Part shown: positions 48,410 to 59,500 of the stretch, in pieces
Position numbering within the stretch: position 1 is the first letter of the stretch
How the letters are laid out: every line of letters starts with the position of its first letter
Origin: Hyaloraphidium curvatum
Taxonomy: Eukaryota; Monoblepharomycota; Hyaloraphidiomycetes; Hyaloraphidiales; Hyaloraphidiaceae
Assembly: GCA_025558095.1 (NCBI GenBank)
Contig: JAIVFI010000002.1
Coordinates: 806,001-870,000 of the forward strand
Direction of reading: 5' to 3'
DNA length: 64,000 nucleotides
Made by a program: the position numbers and the translations under genes
Notes under the pieces: model-generated
Seen by the model: the letters and a program-made list of their open reading frames with translations, nothing else
What the model was told of the DNA's origin: nothing
The model's database searches: none

Positions 48410-49152
48410 TCACGAGCTCTGCCGCAAAGAATCCCGCTCGTCCTCCAACGCCTGGATCTCGGCACCCAGGCCCAGAATCGCGGCCTCCAGCGAGATCACT
48501 TTGCCGATTAGCTCGCTCCAGCGGAGCTCCAGGCTCTGCAGCACGTTGCCCTGGCTGATTTGGTCAAACTTCCGCGTTTTGTTGAGCTCGAGGAGCTTCT
48601 TCCGGTAGTCCTCCAGCTGTGCCTGCAGCTGTTTCACCAAATGCTCCACCTGGTAGTTGTGCATGAGCCAGGAATTCGGCCCGAACTTGCTCAACAGCTC
48701 CAGGTTCATCATCCTTGGGGCGCAGTTCCGTCAGCGGGATCACCCCTGCAACGGCAAACCATCACGTACCTGTTGTACTGGGCCTCCATCTGGGCTTTCG
48801 CGTTGTCCACTGCCTGCTCCCACGCGGCGACGTCGTCGTCCTTGTCCAACGGCGGTGCCGGAAGGCTGTACCGCTCAAAGTCTATGGCCGCGAGCTTCTG
48901 TCCCGCCGCCGCCCGCTCCAGTTCGGCTGCCAGGAGCTTGTTGCCGGCAAAGAGCTCGATCTCCTTCGGCAGCGAGGTCGCTTCCCGGTTCCCGCCCCTT
49001 TGCAGCTCCTCCTGGATCATCCGGTCCACCTGCGTCTTCATGGCGGCCGTCTCGTAGTCCCGGTCCACGTAAGGCATGGCGTCCAGCAAGACCTGCTCGC
49101 CTGCGGACTCCCCATTGGGCCCGCTCGGGCCATCGATGCCGTCTGCGGCCAT
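48410..49152 (-). CDS. BCAS2: BCAS2/SPF27 subunit of the Prp19 (NineTeen) complex
   Basis: Start 49152 (MAADGIDGP). Contains LLDAMPYVDRDYETAAMKTQ, VDRMIQEELQ, LFAGNKLLAAELERAAAGQ, LAAIDFERYSLPAPPLDK and AAWEQAVDNAKAQMEAQYNR. An intron at about 48720-48772 (GTACGT...AAG) leads to a second exon with MNLELLSKFGPNSWLMHNYQ, VEHLVKQLQAQLEDYRKKL and LELRWSELIGKVISLE. These are the SPF27 signature blocks. The C-terminal half is a long coiled coil that in the family packs in the Prp19-CDC5 core. Stop at 48410. Convergent with mL46, about 37 bases apart. Confidence 0.92.
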
Positions 49153-49291
49153 CGCGCACTAAGAAGAGTTGGACGTGGGAAAGGATTTCCCCAACGACTT
49201 CGTTGTCGTCGATGCCGTGCTGACGGGGTCGGTCCGGCCGTTTCAAGGACGCCGCATCGTCAGTCTTATCGTGTTGACGTTGCAGACGGGA

Positions 49292-49602
49292 ATGGCGGCG
49301 AAGGCGAAGGCAAGGTGGGGCCCCGAGTGTGGCACCCCGGGAACCCCGCTGACGCAGTTCCTGGGGCTATTCCTCGCACATCTCCATTGGCAACGTCATC
49401 CGGGACCCAGAACCATCGTCGTGCGGCTCTACAGCCAGGCGGGCACGGGCTACTACTACACGACGACGCGGAGACGGACGGCGATAAAGCTCACGAGGAT
49501 GAAGTACGATCCAATAGGTTGGTGCCGCCATGGCCCGCATTCTGGCCGAATCTGAACCATCGGACAGTGAACCAACACGTGATCTTCTCGGAGAAGAAGT
49601 GA
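49292..49602 (+). CDS. MRPL33: mitochondrial large-ribosomal-subunit protein bL33m
   Basis: Three exons (49292-49314, 49411-49517, 49568-49602) give 54 residues, the normal bL33 length. Product: [20 protein letters not shown], then [21 protein letters not shown] and [10 protein letters not shown]. The S-x-A-G-T-G-x-x-Y-T-T-T motif and the C-terminal V-x-x-H-V-x-x-x-E-x-K are diagnostic. Introns are 96 and 50 bases with GT-AG ends. It lacks the Cys pairs of zinc-binding bacterial L33, as mitochondrial forms usually do. Its start is about 139 bases from the divergent BCAS2 start. Confidence 0.92.
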
Positions 49603-49826
49603 ATGAGCGGGCTGGGACTTGGGCTCGCCGGCACGGCATCGGCACCCTCACTATGTCGTCGTCCTTCGAGGACGACCCGCCCGGCGGCCTGATCATTCGT
49701 CGGGGAGCAAATACAATAGATTCAACCACGATCACGGGTATCTGAGTTACAATTTCGTCCTCGCGACACAGTCCGCCCTCGCCGCGTCCCTCCCGCCGGC
49801 CATTCCGGGTTGTGTCCAGCCATCAC
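49603..49826. other. convergent 3' gap
   Basis: Between the bL33m and ERH stops. Short frames only; no product recognised. Confidence 0.45.
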
Positions 49827-50433
49827 TCATCGCCGGGTAGCCGCCCTCTTCAGATGTGCGTAAACCCGTTCCTTGATCCAGTCTCGATCGTGCGGCGTGT
49901 ACTTGGCCGTCGCGGGGTCGAAGCTGGAACGTGTGAGGCGTGAGCAATGGCGGAGGCCAAAAGAAGAAACATCAATCGTCCGCTTCTTATCTCGGGAACA
50001 GCCCGATGGAAATGCTTACACCAGCGCCGCCATGTCCTGGTACGACGTGTCGAGGAACTTATTGAGGTCGTTGATGTCGTAGCTGCGCGAACGCCAGGGA
50101 CCTCAGACCGACCTGCAGAGCACCGACACGTGTCGAAGCATACCTGATGTTCAGTTGATTCGGGTACTTTGACTTCAGGTGTGTTTCAAAGAGCTTGATG
50201 ACCGCTGGAGGACGTCCGCACCGCGTCTGAGCACCGGTCCCGGCAGAATCCCGACCAGAGTCCGGCAACACACCCTCGCAGCACAAGGAAATGCTCTCAA
50301 AGTCATCGTAGGTCCGCGTCAGCTTGTTGGGCGTCTTTTGAAGCAAGAGAATCGTGTGGACCGCCTGCCGCTCTTCCGTTGAGTACGGAGTCCCCTGCTT
50401 GGTGCCAGCGCCGCGGCGCTCCGTTCCCACCAT
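49827..50433 (-). CDS. ERH: enhancer of rudimentary homolog (ERH)
   Basis: A small dimeric protein that binds RNA-processing partners (in fission yeast, Mmi1; in animals, DGCR8 and others). The model starts with an exon of just ATG (50433-50431), an intron 50365-50430, then AVHTILLLQKTPNKLTRTYD and FESISLCCEGV. After another short intron come IKLFETHLKSKYPNQLNIRY and then further introns. The last exon reads FDPATAKYTPHDRDWIKERV and YAHLKRAATRR with TGA at 49827-49829. Sequence around V-H-T-I-L-L and D-R-D-W-I-K-E-R-V-Y is diagnostic. The internal exon near 50030-50080 (DINDLNKF-like) is present but splice joins there are approximate. No other in-frame ATG exists near the conserved start. Confidence 0.9.
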
Positions 50434-50591
50434 CGCCGGTCTAAAGTTGACCACTTAGACCCGATTGCCCAGAGCTCTCCGAGGCCACGCGGAGAATCGT
50501 TCACCTTACCAGTTCACCCGATCTCTGAGAGGCGTCACCTTGCGCCCGAACTTTTCCCCCATTTCCCGGCCCCTCCTGACGCCAGGCAGCC

Positions 50592-52567
50592 ATGTCCGAC
50601 CAGGCGATATTCCGCGTACAGCGCGAAGTACGCCCCATCGCGGTCCGCCTGCTTTGGCCCAGCTTACGGGGTCGGATTGCGGCCGTTCCCAGATCGCGGA
50701 CCTGATGCGGAACCCGGACCAATCGTTCATCGTTCATCAGTCGGAGGACAACATCCTCCATGTTCACGCGCTGGTGTTTGGGCCCCCGAGCACCCCGTAT
50801 GCCCACGGCATGTTCGACTTCACGCTAGGTCCTCTTTCTCCCGACCCCTGGCCATCGTTTCTGGAGGCGCTCACCGCGGACGATGCAGACTTCCCGAAGG
50901 ACTATCCCACCAATGCTCCCAAAGTCGTTGCCACGACGACCAGCGGAAACCGGGTCAGGTGGGTACCGCGTGACGGCGATGTGGGCCAGGCCTCCCGCGG
51001 CAATTGGGACCTAACTCCTGTCGACTGCAGGTTCAACCCGAACATCTACGCCGGTGGAAAGTGGGTAGACCCCGTGCATTCGCAGTGCGCGCGCTGACTG
51101 GCCGTGCCACAGGGTTTGCCTGTCGATTCTGGGGACCTGGCGCGGGGAGACCGGGGAGCAGTGGAGCTCCGCACACGGGATCCTGTCCGTGCTCATCTCG
51201 ATCCAGAGCTTGATGTCCGACAAGGTAGGCGAGTATCTTTTCACCCTTGCTGAATGCTCACCCAGCTTGTTTCGCAGCCTTATCTCAACGAAGTACGATT
51301 GTGTGACAGATGTCATCCTTCCATCACTAACTCTCTGGCTGCAGCCCGGCTTCGAAAACACAAAGGACGACAAGATAATCCAGTCCTACAACGAGTGAGT
51401 CGGTCCGTGGAACCGATGGTCCCGCCGTTTCCAACGCTGGCGCTGCAGCAAAATCCGTCACGAGACGCTCCGGGTGTCTGTCTGCGAACGCATGGAGGCC
51501 ATCCTGAAGCATTCGGAGGGAGGTGTGCTGCGCAATTGGTGCTCGTGCCGGCCGCGGAGCCCCTTTGAGGACATTGCGAAGCGGCACTACCTTTTGTTCC
51601 ACGAGACCTACCTGGAAACGGTGGAGAAGGAGATGGAGCGGATTTCGGACAACACTGCCTTCCCCAGAATGCAGTTTGAGGTGGCTACTGGTCGTTGGGA
51701 AGGAGAGCTTGTCGGCTGACGACTCTGCCAGTACGCGTCCAACACCATGGAGGGCAACTACAACTACAAGGTGATCAAGGAGAAGCTGCTGAAGATCTAC
51801 AAGCAGCTGGAGGACGAGTGGCAGATCGAATGGGTCAAGTGAGTTAGCCGCGATCCGCCGAGGGCCCGCACCAACCCCTGCTGCACAGGGACTCGCTGAA
51901 GCGGATCGCGGACGATACCACGACAAAGAGCAACCTGAAGAGCCAGTTCGATCAGATCATGGAGTCGAAGGAGTTCGAGGGACGGATGGACATTGAGCTG
52001 GAGGACGGCAACCCTTTCATTTGGAACGTGACCGTCTGGGGTCCGATGATGTCGGCTTGTGAGTTGCCCCTGGCTCGGAGTATAGGCGGCGCCTGACCGT
52101 CGACAGGGGAGGGTGGCATGTTCCGGGCGAGGATCGTCTTCAACGAGGGGTTCCCGGTAGGTGGGCTTCCCCGACCATGGATCGTTCTCTGAGACGCTGC
52201 TCAGGACGTGTGGCCGCGCGTCAAGTTCACCACCCCGTTGGCGCATCCGCACATCACAAAGACCGGTGGCTACCCGTACTACAAAGTGCGGAGGGTGGAG
52301 GACATCCGGTCACACCTGAACGAGCTCTTCAAGCTCTTCTCTGACCCCGTCGATCCGAACCCTGGTTCGTTCATCGCGTTGCAGGGCAGCTCCGCTTGCT
52401 GACACGTTGCTGTCGTTTGTAGGCTCGCACGTGAATCTCGAGGCGGCGGAGCTCTGCTTTGGCAACAAGGATCAGCGGCGAGAATGTGGGTCGGCTGCCT
52501 GCGGCCCTCCTTTGTTGTAGACTGACCCGCCACTCGCATTCCAGACGCCAGGAACGCTCGAAGGTAG
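50592..52567 (+). CDS. tandem ubiquitin-conjugating (E2) protein: UBE2Z-type UBC plus pseudo-UBC
   Basis: ATG 50592. The first UBC domain has [16 protein letters not shown] (spliced), [50 protein letters not shown] with the catalytic Cys, and [12 protein letters not shown] with [17 protein letters not shown] in place of HPN and the SILGTW step match UBE2Z/USE1-type E2s. After about 100 linker residues (Cys-rich [10 protein letters not shown], then a helix) comes a second UBC fold: [36 protein letters not shown] and [19 protein letters not shown], then [17 protein letters not shown] and EAAELCFG. Where an E2 has HPN...C this domain has HPH and no Cys, so it is probably inactive. The last exon ends YARNARR with TAG at 52565-52567. 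About ten exons. Confidence 0.85.
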
Positions 52568-52817
52568 TGTGCCCGCTTGTGAGACGCCGTTTTGAGACTG
52601 ACCCATGTGGCTTGGCAGAGCTGCTCAGCGGAGTACGGAGTACTCGTGATTGCGACCAGGGTGCCGTTTGATGATTGCTCATTCTCATTCATTGCTCATG
52701 CCATGTGTACCGCTCTACTGTGTAAATACTCAATCGACCAAGCTCATCACACCTTTTTGCTTGTCCTCGGCGCTCTTCTCACTCCCTGCCCGTATTCCTA
52801 CCATTCGTGACACGCCG
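52568..52817. other. convergent 3' gap
   Basis: 250 bases between the tandem-E2 stop and the DUF1769 stop. AT-richer than coding DNA here; nothing recognised. Confidence 0.45.
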
Positions 52818-54228
52818 TCACGGCTTTTTTGGAGACTTGGGCCGATCAGGTAGCGGCGGAGGATCCACGAGTTCAAACTGAATGCAGCAGAAAGTTTGGC
52901 GTTGGCGGCTCTGGAACACGAGCCGGATGGGCTGATCGTTCAGAGCCGATGTGACGCTGAGCGTTATGCCGAGCTCAGCTGTCTGCGTTTGAAACGAGAA
53001 AAATGGACCGAATATGTCGAAACTGTATATGAGGTCCGGTTGCAAGGTGATTGCTGTTGGTGGGGGGTCGGGGGTTAAGCACGGGAGGCGTTTACAAGAA
53101 ACCCTCAGGCCAAACACACGTACCCTGCCTGGTCTCCTCGTCCCCCAGAAAGTCTCTGCGTTCCGCCACAGACGTCGTATCGAAAGGGACGGGGATGCTC
53201 TCGGGAAACAGCCGAGAGCTGTCCTCCGTAAGCTCCTTCTCGCCGCCCCATTCCCACTTCCCCAAAAGGTCATCCGCGGTGAGCTTTTCCCCCCTAGATC
53301 GTCGGTCATTGATCTCTTTCCAGGTGTGCTGTGCAGGAACGACGTTGACAGTGTCTGCAAGGAAAACTGACATCAGATACGAGGGTGTTCAGGACAGTCT
53401 GGCAGCAACCCACTCATGCTGCATCGGTACGGATTGCGTACGCAATGCGTAGTAATGCATATGGAAACGGTCGAGTCAGTAAGGAATCAGTGTCCGACAC
53501 AGCAGCGCGGAGCGTTTCTGACCTGCAGAGCGCCGGGCTAAGAATCCAAGGTTGTGCGGCATACAGATCGTACCGCAAAGCCGGGTCGATGACGTTCGCT
53601 GCTTTGAATGCTAGCCACGTACCCTTGTCGCCAAGAGAACATCGGCGGTGAGCTCTTCGCCCTTGGCCCCAGTCGAAAGTAACTGACCATGGGGGGCGAG
53701 ACCTTCCTCTCGAACACGCCACCGAACATGAGCTGCCGCAAAAGAGGGTTAGTGTCCGTGGTAGAGAAATCGGAGAACATCCCAGGCTGAAGTCCCGCAC
53801 GCACTTCTCCGGAATCTCGCCCTGTCCAGGTCAACTCACATCGTCAGCAAGTATGGGTTTCGTGAAACGGCCCTGCACTTGGATCGAGAAGATCCGCTTC
53901 CGTGTTCCAAAGTACGGCGTTGACGGTCTTGCGACTCCGTCGGGCGAAATGCCCTGGAAAGGGCGTCAGGGAGCCCGGGCCTCCGGGTGGGGCGATTGGG
54001 AAAGACCTTGAAGTCCTTAATCCTCACGCAGACCCGCGCCACGAAATCCTCGGACTCGAAGAAGAGGGGATTCGCATCGTCGTTCACGGCGTGAAGGACC
54101 TTTTCCCCTGTGTCTTTGGGGCCGATCGAGACGCGGCAGACTTTCGCTTGAGTGGGCTCTTCATCGCTGTCGGTGCCCAGGTCCGGCGTAGGGGTCTTCT
54201 TCCCCGACCCCGTGAGGGCCGCCCACAT
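52818..54228 (-). CDS. DUF1769 / Duc1-like protein
   Basis: Start taken at 54228 (MWAALTGSGKKTPTPD). Blocks: VCRVSIGPKDTGEKVLHAVN, PLFFESEDFVARVCVRIKDF, FGGVFERKVS, VIDPALRYDLYAAQPWILSP, RRDFLGDE, and at the end LQPDLIYSFDIFGPFFSF and IRLVFQSRQRQTFCCIQFEL. This order (PLxF-E at the start, a D-P-x-L-x-x-D-L-Y-A-x-x-P-W core and a C-terminal Y-x-F-D-x-F strand) fits the fungal DUF1769 family. Its fission-yeast member Duc1 binds phosphatidylinositol bisphosphate at the cell cortex. The exons are well separated and intron ends are approximate. If the family call is right it supports a fungal host, as the family is largely fungal. Confidence 0.7.
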
Positions 54229-54352
54229 CTCGACGCGCGGCCGATTAAATTGAATGGCCGGGGCAAGCAGAGTTGGAGTGGTCGCGGCGTGAGCGGGGAG
54301 GCGAACTCGGAACGCACCAGCCGACGCCGAATACAAAGACCGGTTCGTCGCG

Positions 54353-56457
54353 ATGGCCAAGGAAACGGCCAAGAAGGGCGATCTTCACCGCTCCTCGAAG
54401 CACTCTGGGGACCTTAGGAGGAAGAAGGGGGCCGGAAACCGCAACGATGACCCAGAGGCGGACGTTGCGACTCTCGCGTCGGACGAGCGCTTCCGGCACA
54501 TCCTGCGGGATCCGCGCTTCAAGAAGCTGAAGAAGGACAGGGCAAAGGTGGACATCGATGAGCGTTTTTCCAAGATGCTGGACAGCGAGGAGTTTGGCCA
54601 CGTTGGTGGGTGTGGAGGGGCTCCCCGTGACCTTGGTCTCACGGTCGAACAGCCAAAGTGGACAAGTACGGCCGGAAGCTCAAGCAGAAGAAAGGAGATG
54701 ATTTGCGCCGCTACTACAAGTTGGACAAATCCGAACCGCCGGGCAAGACCCGCGAGCGGGAGGCGGACGCGGGTCTCATCGACTCCGAAGATGAAGAAGA
54801 GGCAGAGCAACCGCAGAAGGAGTGGGACCGGGCCCGCGGCGAGGGTCCCATGTACTCGAGCTCGGAGGACGAGGAGGAAGAGGCAGAGGAAGCGTCGAGC
54901 GACGGGGAGGGATCACTTGGGGGTGCGGCCGACGATCTCGTCGAGTTTGAGGAGGACGATGTCTACGACCGGATAGGCCCCTTTGCCAACGAGGACATTC
55001 CCATGGGCGACGAGACCAGGAGGCTGGCGGTGGTGAACTTGGACTGGGACAATCTCAAGGCGCGGGATCTGTACAAGGCGCTCGCCAGCTTCAAGCCACC
55101 GGACGGGAGGGTTGTTTCCGTGAAGATCTACCCCTCCGAGTTCGGAAAGGAGCGCATGGCCCTCGAGCTGGAGCAGGGCCCGCCGGCCGAGATTTTCGGA
55201 GCCGGGTCCGCGGGGAAGGACGACGTGGGGACCGCGGGCGAGACCGACGTCGACGCCACCGGGCTGATCCAGGCCGATGCTGGGGAGGAGTTCGACAACG
55301 AGAAGCTGCGGGTCTACCAGCTCGAGAGGTTGCGGTACTACTATGCCATCGTCGAGTGTGACTCGGTGAGCACGGCCAAGGCCATCTACGACGCCTGCGA
55401 CGGGTCCGAGTTCGAAAAGACTTCGAACTTCTTGGACTTGCGCTACGTGCCCGACGAGGAGGAGTTTGCCGACGATCCGACCGACGTTGCGGACGACAAT
55501 CCGGCGGGATACAAGCCGGTGGACTTTGTCACCAAGGCTCTGCAGCACTCCAAAGTCGAGCTCACGTGGGATCAGGACTCGACGGAGAGAGTCAAAACCA
55601 CGCGGCGCCGCTTCACCAAAGATGATCTGGCCGAAATGGACTTCCAGGCGTACTTGGGCAGCGACTCGGAAGAGGACGAAGCGGACGAAGAGACAAAGAA
55701 GAAGTACAGGGAGATGCTCCTGGGGGGATTGGAGGACGGGCAGGATGAGGAAGCCGAGGAGATGGAGATCACCTTCGCCCCCGGTCTGGACGGGAAGCTG
55801 GAGAACTCTGGCAACGACAAGCCAGGCCGAGGCGCCGCGAAAGACAAGAAGGGACGTTCGAAGCGTCAGGAGACGGCGAAGGACGACGCCGGCGACGGGC
55901 CCGAATTGGCAGAGCCGGACCTTGGGTTCGACGACCCCTTCTTCCTCGATGCCGAAGACCCGAAGGCTGCCAAAAAGCGAGCTAAAGAGTCGAAAAAGAA
56001 GAAGGACCGCCATGCACCGGACGACGGGCAGTCCAAGGCCCGCGCAGAACTCGAGCTCCTCCTGGCCGACGAATCTGGTGCGGCGCCGCAACACTTCGAC
56101 ATGAAGGAGATTTTGAAGGAGGAGAAGAGGGCTCGCCGGAAGAAGGGCCGCAAGGGGAAGGATAAGACCGAGGCCGCCGACTCGTTCGAGATCGACGTAA
56201 ACGATCCGCGCTTCGCACCAATGCTCAGTTCCGGCGCCTTTGCCATCGACACGACCAGCTCCAACTTCAAGGACACAACGAACATGCGGAAGCTCCTGGA
56301 GGCCCGGAAGTCGCGAGCTTCGGGTAGCGGGGACAAATGGACCGTGACCGAGTCGGAGCAGAGGCCCGACGACATCAAGGCTCTCGTGGCCAACGTGAAG
56401 CGGAAGGCGGCTGTCAATGGAGGTTCTAATGCGCCTGCGAAGAAACAAAGGCAGTAG
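54353..56457 (+). CDS. ESF1: ESF1 nucleolar pre-rRNA processing factor
   Basis: ATG 54353 begins a basic N-terminus. DERFRHILRDPRFKKLKKDR and VDIDERFSKMLDSEEFG are ESF1 hallmarks. An intron at about 54605-54655 joins to DKYGRKLKQKKGDDLRRYY. A Glu/Asp-rich stretch follows, then an RRM-like region (RRLAVVNLDWDNLKARDLY, RVVSVKIYPSEFGKERM, RYYYAIVECDSVSTAKAIYD) with the acidic ESF1 insertion, LDLRYVP, DFVTKALQHSKVELTWDQD and, near the C-terminus, FEIDVNDPRFAPMLSSGAFA and IDTTSSNFKDT. The last block is the conserved NUC153-type domain. ESF1 acts in early 18S processing with U3. One of the longest uninterrupted exons in the window. TAG at 56455-56457. Divergent from the DUF1769 gene by about 125 bases. 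Confidence 0.94.
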
Positions 56458-56532
56458 ATCATGGTTGTGTTCAGAGTCGTTTCCAATGGATGTTGTGAAA
56501 ATAAACGAAAGATGTCTGCGCACAGCGCAGCT

Positions 56533-59500
56533 TCATTCCTCGTGGCGTGCAGCGATCTGCTTGATGCTTTCAGTCGAGACAGCCGCCATGTAGCCGAGAA
56601 TGTTGATCAGGGCCTCAGGGTTGGGGAGTCTGTACATAGCTTGTGTCCTGGAACCAATGCGTGAGCGTTCTGGCGGAATGAAAGCCACGATAGGCGCCTC
56701 ACCGGTTGCCAGCGTCCCCGATGTAAATGGTGTACACGTGATCCTGCGACTCCACTGCGGCGCGGATCGACTTGAACATCTGTCAACGCAGAAGGATGTC
56801 AGTGAATTCACGGCAAAGTGATTCCCCACATACGTCTTCGTCGGTCCGGTCGTCGCCAGCGCACATGATAAAGTCGTAGTGCTGGTCGCGGGCCAGCAGG
56901 CGCTTGACCATCTCCCCCTTGTTGATCATGCTAGGGCGCACTTCGAGATTCTTCTTGCCGAGCAAAATCTGGAACACGGCAGGTGAGCCAAATGCGCGCG
57001 CCTGAGGTGTCGCTGCAGCAACTTACATCCACGGGCAGCTTCGAGAGGATGGCGTTCTCAAGGTGGTTCTGGCACTCCTTGGCCTGGAATGACCCAAAGT
57101 CGGGGTCACTGAGCCGGTAGTGCCACGTCACGGCGCACGACTTGAGCTCCACGAACGAGCCCTGGGTGCGCTCCGTGTAGTAATCGAAGATCTTGCGCAC
57201 GTCCTCCTTCCAGCTGAGGTCCAGCCCGACTTCCTGGGTCACGTCCACCCACTCCCAGTCTCCTGGCCAGCGTATGAAGCACCCGTGCTCGGCGCAGAGG
57301 CCCAGGCCGGGGATGTGACCTAGCCACTCCTCCAAAGCGGCCCTGTCGCGCCCGGACACAACGAAGACGTAGTTGGCGGGATCGAGGACGAGCGTCGTCA
57401 GGGCGGTCAGCATCTTTGCTGGCGGCACTGCCTCGCCCGGCGTCTTGCGGATCGGGGTGAGCGTGCCGTCGTAGTCGAAGATGAGCAGCCGCCGCGCGCT
57501 GCCGCGGTACGTCCCGAGGATCGAGCTGGCCTTGGCCATCGGCACGGGGCCCTGCACCTCGGGGGCCTTGTGGCAGCTGCGCAGTTCGCGGACGAACTGG
57601 TGGCCCCAGACCTGCGCCGTCTGGTTGATGACGTGGTTATAGAGCTGCTGGTGCCGCGCGATCTTGTCCTCCTTGGACATGGTGAGCGCCTCGTAGATCG
57701 CGTTGGCGCATCCAAGGTGGTCCCAGGGGTTGACCTGGAGTGGAACGTTCAGCATCGCAGTCTGCGCAGGTCACGATGCAAGAGCTTACCATGATGCTGC
57801 TACCCAGCGAGCCGGCCGTACCCGTGAACTCGGACAGGATCAGCGGCGACTTGTTCTCTGTGGAAGCACGTCAGTGAGAACAAAACGCTGGCTTCTCCGA
57901 GAAGAGCGCACCCTGCTGGCAGACGATGAACTCGTGGCTGGTCGTGTTCATGCCGTCGCGCAGCGCGGTGACCAGGCCGACGTCGGCGATTGATAGCAGC
58001 GCGTAGTACTCTGAAGAGCGGACAGGTCAGCGACAGGACAAACGGCCACCACCGGGGCGCGCACCATCGCGATCGAGGTTCAGCTGGTGGTAGTGGTGCA
58101 CGGGCGCAAACTCGAGCGAGCCAAAGTGGCCGTTGATGCGGGCCACCAGCTCGGCGAACTTGGCCTCGAGGCGCGGGATCTCGCGCTGCGGCGGCGTCGT
58201 CACCTGGATCAGCACGACCTGGGTTGGCAGAAGATCAGCATGACATCAGATCCCGCCCCGTTGCCCGCCAGACCTTGTTCTGAAACTCGGGATACAGCCT
58301 GAGGAACTTCTCGAAGCTGGCGAGCTTGTGCGCGACGCCCTTGACCTGGTCCAGTTTGTCCCTCCCCACGATGATCTTCTTGCCCGGGTACATCTCCCGG
58401 ATCGACTGCATCTTCTCCAGCACCGCGGGCATCTTGCGCCTCCGCTCGACGCGGTTGACGTCGATCCCCACCGGCACGATGCGCACCTCGACGAGGTTGC
58501 CGTTGTACTCGACACCGCGGGGCGACGACTCGAGGCCCAGCACGCGGGTGCAGGAGGAGATGAAGTGGCGGGCTGGCGGGCATGAAGGGTGAGCACGACG
58601 GCCACCTTGTGTGACGTGCAAGCCGCTCACCGTAGCTGTAGGTCTGGAACCCAATAAGCTGCGAGCCCAGGACCCCCTCCAGGATCTGCTTCCGCCGCGG
58701 ACCGCAGCGGAAAATCTCAGAGGACGGGAAGGGGGTGTGGAGGAAGAAGCCGATCGTCGCCGCGGGCCGCAGCTCGCGCAGCATCGCGGGTATCAGGAAG
58801 AGATCTGAGGCGTGCCGGCCAAGTCAGAGGGAGTCACCGGGAGGGAAACGCTTCATACGAACGGTAGTCATGGAGCCAGACGAGGTCGTTGTCCTGCATG
58901 GTGGCCGCGATTGTTTCGGCAAACTTCCTGCTCATCGCGACGTAGTCGTCCCAGTTCCGGTTCTCGGCAGCGCCGTCGAATTCAATGTCCATCATGACGT
59001 AGTGCAGGAGCGGGTACAAATCTGTCGCCGACGATGAGCGCCACAAGTCTTGGGCCATGATCCCTCCGGCAAGTGACTCACGGGTCTTGCAGTACCCCTC
59101 GTAGCTGCCGGTGGCCACCTTGTCCTCCAGGATCACGGGCACGTACTTGTACTCGAGCCACAGCTGCTTTTTGAGCTCCTCGATCAGGTCCGGGGGCATC
59201 GTCGCGGGGTCGACGATGTTGCCGTTGACGTCGGTTATCGGCCCCGTCCAGGCGACGTAGACGAGCTCCTCGGTCGACTTGAGCGAGTGGATGCCCGAGT
59301 ACATGGCTGGAGGTTGCGGGATCAGTCAGACGAGATACGGCGACGGGACAGACGGGACGGCCCCCCGTGACTCACCGCTGTACCCGCCCCGCGGGGCAAA
59401 CTTCCACAGCTTGTTGGTGTTCGCCTCCCTCGACATCTCGTCCTCCGAGTGCGGATCGGCCGGGACCCGGTCCTCGCCGTCGTCGAGCAGCGTGCTCTCG

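Noticed and set aside
54913-56523. 536-codon minus-strand frame opposite ESF1
   Set aside because: Leu/Val/Arg-rich antisense of the acidic/basic ESF1 exon; a known artefact of such codon use.
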